Assembly (NCBI GenBank): GCA_023447635.1
Contig: JAEXNA010000068.1
Location: 1-43,196, forward strand
Length of the DNA: 43,196 nucleotides
Origin: Vulcanimicrobiota bacterium
GTDB taxonomy: Bacteria > Vulcanimicrobiota > Xenobia > Xenobiales > JADMJV01
Direction: 5' to 3'
Shown one piece after another: positions 15,698 through 22,942 of this stretch. The notes beneath the pieces were generated by a model. It worked only from the letters and a program-made list of their open reading frames with translations, did no database searches and had not been told where the DNA came from. Position 1 is the first letter of the stretch, and the number at the start of each line of letters is the position of its first letter. The position numbers and the translations under genes are program-made.

Positions 15698-17404
15698 GTG
15701 CTTAGCGCCCCTTCGCCCTTTGAATCCTGGTCGACTTCCGATCCCCCTACTCCCCCCTCGGTCCCCCTCTCCCGACTCGAAGAGTGGGCTCGAAGCGAGG
15801 CCGGTGTCGCGCTCTATGGCGCCGACGGCTTCCCTGTCGAAGAGCCCGCCCGCCTGCTGCAGGAGGCCCAGCAAGAGGGCACGGCTCTGGACCACGACCT
15901 GGTGATCTCCTCGGAAGTGGCCGCCGCCCTGGGGCTCGGAGCGCTCTGGTACCGCCTCCGCGTCGCGCCGAGCGAGACCATCAGCGCGAGCCTTTTGCCG
16001 ACCGGAGAGTTGGCCCACCTGCTCGAGATGCTGGCTCCCGAACTCGAGGAGACGTCTCTGCTGGTGTGCGACCCTCTGGGCCGGGTCGCCGCTGCCAACG
16101 GCAGCGCCCAGTCGCTCCTGGGCTACCTTGCCGGCGGTCTTCTGCTGGGACGTTCGCTCGAAGAGCTGCTGGGTCGCCGAGGCCTGCTGCAGCCCATGGA
16201 ACCTACCGCCTGCCTGTTCGAACTGCCCGCCGAGCGTCGGGAGACCCTGCCCGTTCAGGTCAGTATCATGCCGTACCGCGACGTCTCGGGACGCGCCTCT
16301 GGCTGGCTGGTTCGCCTGACGCCGCGTCCCTTTCTGGCCGCCAACCAGGTCGATTGGCAGTCTATGGTCGAGCACTTTCCCGGAATCGTGATGAGAATCG
16401 AGCCCGACGGCCGAGTTCTCTATGCCAATCGCCGGGTCGGAAGCTGGACTTTCGAGGAGATCAGCAGCCTCGGGGTTTTTGGGATGATTCGCGAAGATGC
16501 CCTGGTCACCGCCCACCATTTTCGGGACCTAGTGGTGCACGGGCAGACCTCGCTCACCGGAGAGATCCCCGTCTACGACCCGCGCAGCGAAGAGACCATC
16601 TGGTACAGCTTCAGCGCCGTTCCCGTGGTTCGCGACGGGAATACCGAAGTGCTGATCTTCGCTACCGATATCTCCTTGCGTAAGCAAGCTCAGCAGGATC
16701 TGCGAATATCTCAGGACCAGGTGCGGGAGCTGACATCTCGACTGGACCGTGCCCAGGAACAGGAGCGGCGCCGCATCTCTCGAGAGCTGCACGATGAGCT
16801 GGGCGGGATGTTGACCGCCCTTCGCCTGGACCTGGGGTCGCTAGAGAGAGTCGACGGCCTGCCTCCGGAGGCTCGAGAGAAGATCGAGTCGGTCGAGCAT
16901 ATCCTGGGGCTGACCATGAGCACCGTGCGGCGCCTTTCGACCCAGCTGCGCCCTCAGATTCTCGACGACCTGGGGCTATCCGCCGCCCTCGAATCCATGA
17001 TGACCGAGGCGGGGCGTCGCTGCAGCTTCGACTACGACCTGCAGCTACCGCGCAGCCTGCCGGGCGAACCCGAACTGCATCTGCACCTGTTCCGCATTTG
17101 CCAGGAAGCGTTGACCAACATCTGTCGCCACGCGGGGGCAACGACGGTCAAGCTCAGGATCACTCGTCCCTTCCGCAATCGGCTGGACCTGCTTATCGAA
17201 GACGACGGAGTCGGCTACCACCCCCAGCAAGTTGCCCGCAAACGCACCCTTGGCCTGTCGGGCATCGCCGAGCGCGTTCAGCTTCTTGGCGGCAAGCTCA
17301 GTACGACCAGCTCGCCCGGCCACGGTTGCCAGATCAAAATTCAGCTGCCGCTGAGGCCGCTCCGCCTTGCCTCGGAAGAGGACGAGGGTCTCGTCGGCGA
17401 GTAG
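15698..17404 (+). CDS. NarL/DesK-type sensor histidine kinase with PAS domains
   Basis: The 568-residue protein has no convincing TM segment and is probably cytoplasmic. Two PAS-like domains lie at about 105-215 and 225-335 (VCDPLGRVAAANGSAQSLLG; RIEPDGRVLYANRR), followed by a PAC-like end and a short coiled coil. The dimerisation/phosphoacceptor domain is HisKA_3 type, RRISRELHDELGG with His365. The HATPase domain has its N box (CQEALTNICRHA) and G boxes (EDDGVGY, GLSGIAERV). Such kinases usually phosphorylate LuxR/NarL-type response regulators, but none is adjacent, so this is an orphan kinase. The first roughly 90 residues are Pro/Ser-rich and unassigned. A GTG at 15698 is the most upstream start and lacks a strong Shine-Dalgarno site. 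Confidence 0.88.
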   Translation: MLSAPSPFESWSTSDPPTPPSVPLSRLEEWARSEAGVALYGADGFPVEEPARLLQEAQQEGTALDHDLVISSEVAAALGLGALWYRLRVAPSETISASLLPTGELAHLLEMLAPELEETSLLVCDPLGRVAAANGSAQSLLGYLAGGLLLGRSLEELLGRRGLLQPMEPTACLFELPAERRETLPVQVSIMPYRDVSGRASGWLVRLTPRPFLAANQVDWQSMVEHFPGIVMRIEPDGRVLYANRRVGSWTFEEISSLGVFGMIREDALVTAHHFRDLVVHGQTSLTGEIPVYDPRSEETIWYSFSAVPVVRDGNTEVLIFATDISLRKQAQQDLRISQDQVRELTSRLDRAQEQERRRISRELHDELGGMLTALRLDLGSLERVDGLPPEAREKIESVEHILGLTMSTVRRLSTQLRPQILDDLGLSAALESMMTEAGRRCSFDYDLQLPRSLPGEPELHLHLFRICQEALTNICRHAGATTVKLRITRPFRNRLDLLIEDDGVGYHPQQVARKRTLGLSGIAERVQLLGGKLSTTSSPGHGCQIKIQLPLRPLRLASEEDEGLVGE

Positions 17405-17416
17405 CCGACAACGAAA

Positions 17417-17438
17417 AAGGCCCGCGTTGGCGGGCCTA
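17417..17438. terminator. Bidirectional intrinsic terminator between convergent genes
   Basis: GGCCCGC (17419-17425), loop GTTG and GCGGGCC (17430-17436) form a perfect stem. A-rich sequence on the left gives a U-tract on the minus strand, and TATTTC follows on the plus strand. It separates the converging histidine kinase and anti-sigma-type genes. Confidence 0.8.
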
Positions 17439-17457
17439 TTTCGTACCAGATGATGGT

Positions 17458-18414
17458 CTAGCTCTCGTGACGGCTCTTGCTCATCACGATGCGAGTGCCT
17501 TTTCCCGGGCCCGACTCGATCTCGAGACGGTCCATCAGGTTCTTCATCAAGAAGATCCCACGACCGCTTTCCGCCATCAGGTCGGGCACCTCGTCGCCTC
17601 GGCCCGAAGGGTCGAAGCCAGAGCCGTAGTCTCGCACCTCGACGCGGAACTCGTCGGCCGTCATGGTGTACTCTACGTCGACCCCAAGATCCGAGCGTCC
17701 GTGCTCGATGGCGTTGTCGCAGACCTCTCCTACCGCCGTGATGATGTCGTAGATCTCCTCATCGGAAAACATCACCCGACGTGCGATCGCCTCGGCCTGC
17801 AGGCGAACCGTGGCGGCGTATTCTTCCAGACAGGGCACCTTCAGGCGGATCTGAGAGGCCGAACGAACCACCTCTTCCCACTTGGCCAGCGACGACTCGT
17901 GGTGAGCGATCTGCTCCTTCTGAGAGTGCAAATAGGCGGAAGCGACCCCGATTAGGAACTCGTCGAAAACGTCATTGACCTCGCGCTCGAGCTGCCAGGG
18001 TGCTGCGCCGGCCTCTCCTTCGACCTTTAGCTCGTCCTTGAGCAAGGCCCACAGCTCCTGGCGCATGATCTGCATACCGCGAAGCATGTCCTCGAATCCG
18101 ATCGCCATCTGCACGCGACGGGCAGCGATGCCTTGCTCTAGCCGAACCAGCTCTTCGTGCATCTCCCGCGTGGTGCTCTGCACACAGAGGGGGTCAGCGC
18201 TACGACGCAGGCGAGCCACGATGTGATCGAGCAGTCGCCCCACCGAGCCGCGGGACTCCTCCCGCGGCATGGTATGGCGCTGATAGCTGGCAAGCTCGGC
18301 GAAGCAGCGGCTAGAGACTCGCTCGGAAAGCGCTCCCTCTCGGGCTTGCAACAGATCGGCGGCGCTGCTCCAGAGCAGCTGAGCTTCCTGAGAATTCAGC
18401 GAAGGCGAAGTCAC
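17458..18414 (-). CDS. RsbW/SpoIIAB-type ATPase (anti-sigma/switch kinase) with RsbRD-like helical N-terminal region
   Basis: In this 318-residue protein the last 130 or so residues are a compact HATPase_c_2 domain: N box GEVCDNAIEHG, G1 DYGSGFDP and G2 SGRGIFLMKNLMD. There is no dimerisation His, as in RsbW, SpoIIAB and RsbT switch kinases, which bind sigma factors or anti-anti-sigma proteins and phosphorylate the latter on Ser/Thr. The N-terminal roughly 170 residues are helical and resemble the globin-like N-terminal half of RsbR-type stressosome proteins (weak resemblance, inference). GTG 18414 starts 10 bases after the gcvH stop, so the gene rides at the end of the ribF-gcvT-gcvH run. 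No sigma factor or STAS-domain partner lies in the window. Confidence 0.83.
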   Translation of the reverse strand: MTSPSLNSQEAQLLWSSAADLLQAREGALSERVSSRCFAELASYQRHTMPREESRGSVGRLLDHIVARLRRSADPLCVQSTTREMHEELVRLEQGIAARRVQMAIGFEDMLRGMQIMRQELWALLKDELKVEGEAGAAPWQLEREVNDVFDEFLIGVASAYLHSQKEQIAHHESSLAKWEEVVRSASQIRLKVPCLEEYAATVRLQAEAIARRVMFSDEEIYDIITAVGEVCDNAIEHGRSDLGVDVEYTMTADEFRVEVRDYGSGFDPSGRGDEVPDLMAESGRGIFLMKNLMDRLEIESGPGKGTRIVMSKSRHES

Positions 18415-18424
18415 GTCGCTTCGG

Positions 18425-18823
18425 CTAACCGTTCTCGGCGACGAACTTCTCGTAGCCGTCCGAGTCGAGCAGCCCTTCCACTTCGTCGGGAGCCGACAGC
18501 TCCAGCACGATCATCCAGCCGTCCCCGTAGGGCGAACGGTTGACCGTTTCGGGTTCGAAGCCGGCTTCGCTCTCGCGCAGCACAGGGTTGGCTTCCACCA
18601 CCTTGCCGCTCAGCGGGGCGTAGAGGTCGGAAACGGTCTTCACCGACTCGACCACGCCAAAGGTTTCTCCCTTGGCCAGCTCTCGCCCGACTTCGGGCAG
18701 TTCGACAAAGACGATGTCTCCCAGTTGATCCTGGGCGTGATGAGTGATGCCGACGGTGGCGCGGCCGCCCTCGATCTTCACCCACTCGTGATCTTCGGTG
18801 TATTTCAGCTCGGCAAGTACCAT
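18425..18823 (-). CDS. gcvH: Glycine cleavage system H protein
   Basis: The 132-residue lipoyl carrier protein has the usual H-protein length. The lipoylation lysine is in ESVKTVSDLYAPLSG, and the N terminus (KYTEDHEWVKIEGG) and GITHHAQDQLGDIVFVELP are typical. It shuttles the aminomethyl intermediate between the P, T and L proteins of glycine cleavage and can also take part in lipoate relay. It lies 21 bases downstream of gcvT. No gcvP gene is in this window, so the P protein must be encoded elsewhere if the pathway is complete. Confidence 0.96.
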   Translation of the reverse strand: MVLAELKYTEDHEWVKIEGGRATVGITHHAQDQLGDIVFVELPEVGRELAKGETFGVVESVKTVSDLYAPLSGKVVEANPVLRESEAGFEPETVNRSPYGDGWMIVLELSAPDEVEGLLDSDGYEKFVAENG

Positions 18824-18844
18824 GGTGAACCTACTTTTCGTGTA

Positions 18845-19951
<1,107 letters not shown>

Positions 19952-19982
19952 AGGGGGTCTTCATACCCACCCGAACAGCGGG

Positions 19983-20927
19983 TTAATCCGGAGTGCGAAG
20001 AAGAAGCGCCCTGGCCTGTTCGGCGTCGGCCAGAATCTGCTGACGCAAGGCGGGGAAAGAGTCAAACTTCCGCTCGGCTCGCAAGAAGCTGACCATCTCG
20101 ACCTTTAGCGTCTGCCCGTACAGGTCGCCCGCAAAGTCGAACAGGTGAACTTCCAGCAACGGCTCGCTGGCCCCGTCCTCGACCGTTGGGCGCAAGCCAA
20201 AGTTGGCGACTCCGGCGTAGCAAGCTCCGCTCTCGGTGGTGGCCCGCACGGCCATCACACCCAACGGCGGGGCCAGCTTTTCCGCCGGAAAGCGCAGGTT
20301 GGCGGTGGGGAAATCGATCGTTCGACCCCGTTTTTGACCCTCCACCACCCGAGCCGTCATGGCGTAGGGGCGGCCGAGCAACTCGGCCGCAAGCTCGAGG
20401 TCGCCTTCGGCGACGGCCTGCCGGATCTTGGTCGAAGAGATGATCAGCGGTCCCTGGTGGTCCAGGGTCACCGCAGGAACCACCGTGGTCTGGTAGCCCA
20501 GGCTTTGGCCCAACTCGGTCAGTCGCTCTACGCTCCCGGCGGCACGATGCCCGAAGCGATAGTCGTGACCCACCACCACTTGCGAGACCCCCAGACGACG
20601 GGCCAACACCTCTTCGGCGAAGCGTTCCGGAGTCCAGGTCGAAAAATCCCGGTCGAAGGTCTTTAGGAACACCTGCATTCCGTGCGCTTCGAGTAAAGCG
20701 ACCCGCTCGGCCGAGGTAGTTAAAAGTGCCGGCGGCTGACGTCCGGGAATCGCGGCCCCGGGATGCTCGCTAAAAGTCAGCACCGCCGAACGGCCGCCGC
20801 CCTTCTCGCGACAGAGCTGCAGGATGCGCTGATGGCCGCGGTGGCAGCCGTCGAAAAAGCCCAGCGCGACCGCGCCGCCGGCCCACAGCGCGGAGTCCGG
20901 GTTCTGGTCTAAAGAGAGGACCGACAT
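19983..20927 (-). CDS. ribF: Bifunctional riboflavin kinase / FAD synthetase
   Basis: The 314-residue RibF has an N-terminal FAD synthetase (nucleotidyltransferase) domain with GFFDGCHRGHQR and later VVVGHDYRFGHRAAG and IISSTKIR. The C-terminal riboflavin kinase domain contains the flavokinase motif GRTIDFPTANL and LLEVHLFDFAGDLYG. It makes FMN from riboflavin and then FAD. The Gly in the usual GNFDGVH motif is followed by Phe, and HxGH is intact, so activity is expected. ATG 20927 fits the domain start. It lies upstream of gcvT in the same direction; the link may reflect shared cofactor demand or simply operon packing. Confidence 0.95.
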   Translation of the reverse strand: MSVLSLDQNPDSALWAGGAVALGFFDGCHRGHQRILQLCREKGGGRSAVLTFSEHPGAAIPGRQPPALLTTSAERVALLEAHGMQVFLKTFDRDFSTWTPERFAEEVLARRLGVSQVVVGHDYRFGHRAAGSVERLTELGQSLGYQTTVVPAVTLDHQGPLIISSTKIRQAVAEGDLELAAELLGRPYAMTARVVEGQKRGRTIDFPTANLRFPAEKLAPPLGVMAVRATTESGACYAGVANFGLRPTVEDGASEPLLEVHLFDFAGDLYGQTLKVEMVSFLRAERKFDSFPALRQQILADAEQARALLLRTPD

Positions 20928-20953
20928 GATGGAAAGGTAACGGCCGCCGCCGC

Positions 20954-21934
20954 TTAAGAGCTCCGCCTATCGACGATATAGTTGCTGGTGCCGGGAGCTC
21001 TGTTCTTGGCCGCCTTCTTCAGCTCGGTTGCGATTTCGGAGACCTCGAGCGCGTTGCGCAGCTCTCGTCGCTCGTTGGTGGAAACGCCTATGGAGAGTGT
21101 GGCGATGGGGTAGCGAGTGGACTCTTTCTGACGATTGAGCACCTCGATCCACCCTTGGGCGCGATCCTTCTCGCTGTAGAGTAGCCGCACCCGCTCGTCA
21201 AACTGGGCCAGCACCCTGTCGAGCAACGCCTCGACCCGGTCGATCTCGGTAATGAGGATAAAATCGTCCCCTCCGATGTGACCCAGGAAGTCCTGCGAAT
21301 CGCCGGCCGCTTCGACGGCCTCGATCAGCACTTCGGCCACCAGACGGATACACTCGTCGCCCTTTTCAAAGCTGTAGTGGTCGTTGAACGCTTTGAAGTT
21401 GTCGATGTCGAGATAGCAGCAGGCCAACTTCTCTCCCCTGGCCAGCCGCTGGTTCAGCTCGTGCTCGATGGCCAGGTTTCCGGGCAGGCCGGTGAGCGGG
21501 TTCGAGGCCCGGGAAAGACGGATGCGTCGAATCAGGCTCTGGATACGAACTTCAAGCTCTTCCGGGTCGAACGGTTTGGAGAGGTAGTCGTCCACCCCGG
21601 TACGCAGCGCTTCGAGACGATGGTCGTGCAGAGCCGAGGCCGTCAGCATGATGACCGGGATCAGATAGGTCGAACGGCTCTGACGCAAGCGAACACAGAC
21701 CTCGATGCCGTCCATCTCGGGCATCATCAGGTCTAGCAGCACCAGATCGGGGATCTCGGTGCGAGCCAGGTCCAGCGCCTCCTGTCCAGAATTCGCCAGT
21801 AACACCTCGTACGGGTCGTCCGAAGAGTTGAGGAAAGTCTGCACCATCTTCAAGAGAACCGGGTCGTCGTCGACCACCAGGACCTTGATAGCGCGGGGCG
21901 TCATGGACGGCGTGGCCGGCCCCCTTGTCGACAT
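20954..21934 (-). CDS. Response regulator with GGDEF-type output (GGDDF active site)
   Basis: The 326-residue protein has a receiver at about 17-135 (VVDDDP; phospho-acceptor Asp in LLDLMMPEMDG; late Lys in LSKPF), a connecting helix and a GGDEF domain at about 150-320. The substrate motif reads HIGGDDF rather than GG[D/E]EF, and the inhibitory RxxD site is DSQD, so product inhibition is unlikely. The first metal-binding block, CYLDIDNFKAFND, is intact. Some GGDDF proteins may still make cyclic di-GMP, so activity is undecided. It resembles PleD/WspR-type regulators in layout. The ATG at 21934 lies 9 bases after the SPOR stop, with GGAG about 12 bases upstream. ATG 21904 is an alternative start. 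Confidence 0.88.
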   Translation of the reverse strand: MSTRGPATPSMTPRAIKVLVVDDDPVLLKMVQTFLNSSDDPYEVLLANSGQEALDLARTEIPDLVLLDLMMPEMDGIEVCVRLRQSRSTYLIPVIMLTASALHDHRLEALRTGVDDYLSKPFDPEELEVRIQSLIRRIRLSRASNPLTGLPGNLAIEHELNQRLARGEKLACCYLDIDNFKAFNDHYSFEKGDECIRLVAEVLIEAVEAAGDSQDFLGHIGGDDFILITEIDRVEALLDRVLAQFDERVRLLYSEKDRAQGWIEVLNRQKESTRYPIATLSIGVSTNERRELRNALEVSEIATELKKAAKNRAPGTSNYIVDRRSS

Positions 21935-21943
21935 AGCGGGGCG

Positions 21944-22510
21944 CTACTCCTTAACGACCATAACCTGGAAGCTTTGCATTCGCAGGTTGCGAGCTACGCG
22001 CTCGGCTTCTTCGGGGTCGTCGTAAGCCGGACCCTTCACGCGGTAAAGCAGGCCGGTTCTTCCGTCGACCTTTTCAATCGTCGCCTTTTGACCCTGGGCG
22101 ATCAGCTGCCCTTGCAGCTTCTCGGCGTTCTCCGGATCGGCAAACGAGCCGAACTGCAGCATCACCTTGCCGGGAGGCGGGACCGCTTCATCGACGGCCG
22201 GGGTGGCCAGGACGCTGGGGTCTTTGGCGACGGGGCTGGTCTTGATCGACTCTTTTTTAGGGCGCGACATGCTCTCGACCAGAGAAGGACCGGCGGCTTC
22301 CCGCAGCGCCTCGATCTCCTTCTCGAGTTCGGGGTCGACTTTGACCCAGGGCCGGGCTCGAGGCTCGGGCATGCTGCGGAATTCGACCTGGTCGTCCTTC
22401 TCGCCGAACACCTCGGACGCGATCAAAGCTCTCCCCATCCAGCTTCCGCCGGCGAGGGAGACCCAGATCACCACCACGGTGGCGAGAATATACCTGGCAT
22501 ATAGGGGCAT
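21944..22510 (-). CDS. SPOR-domain membrane protein
   Basis: The 188-residue protein has one N-terminal TM helix (about 5-27), a charged and Pro-rich linker, and a C-terminal SPOR domain (about 112-188: VMLQFGSFADPENAEKLQGQL then GLLYRVKGPAYDDPEEAERV). SPOR domains bind denuded septal peptidoglycan outside the membrane, so this is probably a division- or envelope-associated protein. ATG 22510 is chosen because GAAGG lies about 7 bases upstream and it starts right before the TM segment. Two further in-frame ATGs upstream would add up to 9 residues. It is followed closely by the REC-GGDEF gene, suggesting that envelope state and signalling are linked (inference). Confidence 0.86.
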   Translation of the reverse strand: MPLYARYILATVVVIWVSLAGGSWMGRALIASEVFGEKDDQVEFRSMPEPRARPWVKVDPELEKEIEALREAAGPSLVESMSRPKKESIKTSPVAKDPSVLATPAVDEAVPPPGKVMLQFGSFADPENAEKLQGQLIAQGQKATIEKVDGRTGLLYRVKGPAYDDPEEAERVARNLRMQSFQVMVVKE

Positions 22511-22666
22511 TGTTGGCCCTTCGATCATTTTAAGCATGCTCTGTTGTCACCCGTCTCCCCACTACCCGGGGGTCTACCCCCTGAAACATGGCGAGAATTT
22601 TATTCAACATTTTTCCCCCATGACCTCTGTCCTGCCCACAACTGGGGAGAATCTCCCCGCCCGGGC
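22511..22666. other. Spacer with two GC hairpins and AT-rich stretch
   Basis: This gap holds the stem-loops GGGGG-TCTA-CCCCC (22568-22581) and GGGGAG-AAT-CTCCCC (22644-22658), separated by an AT-rich run (about 22590-22620). The second hairpin follows the stop of the 57-aa membrane ORF and may be its terminator or a processing site. No clear promoter pair was found for the SPOR gene. Confidence 0.4.
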
Positions 22667-22840
22667 TCAAGCTCGGGCAAAGTACCAGGAGAGGAAACGA
22701 TAGAGGAAGCCGACCACATAGAAACCGATCATGAACCTGACAAAGCGCTGAGCTTTGTCCCTGGGTAGCCAACCCAGATAGGCCACCCCGATCACCACCA
22801 GGGTGAGGAGCAAGGCGACCTTACGTAACACTATCGACAT
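22667..22840 (-). CDS. Small membrane protein, 57 residues
   Basis: An open frame from ATG 22840 to TGA 22667 encodes 57 residues with two hydrophobic helices: about 8-24 (VALLLTLVVIGVAYLGW) and about 36-55 (RFMIGFYVVGFLYRFLSWYF). A charged turn (PRDKAQRF) lies between them, so it reads as a two-TM hairpin protein. It fills what would otherwise be a 430-base gap and precedes the SPOR gene on the same strand. Its function is unknown and I do not recognise the family. GGGGTG immediately before the ATG is a poor Shine-Dalgarno site, so translation is not assured. The organised hydrophobic pattern argues against chance. Confidence 0.5.
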   Translation of the reverse strand: MSIVLRKVALLLTLVVIGVAYLGWLPRDKAQRFVRFMIGFYVVGFLYRFLSWYFARA

Positions 22841-22942
22841 CACCCCGGATTTCGCAACCCGGGCGAGATCTCCCGTTTCTGATAGCCACTGTGGTCGCCC
22901 ACGGCCCGAGGGAAATCTCGGAACCCATCCGAAAGCGCTCGG

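Noticed and set aside
16378..16519. Long minus-strand open frame (15497-16519) opposite the histidine kinase
   Set aside because: It overlaps both the histidine kinase and the GNAT gene, which have clear domains; its own translation is Gly/Arg/Gln-rich noise.
19952..19982. Glycine riboswitch before gcvT, or FMN riboswitch before ribF
   Set aside because: The gaps before gcvT (31 bases) and ribF (26 bases) are too short for either aptamer and show no conserved core.
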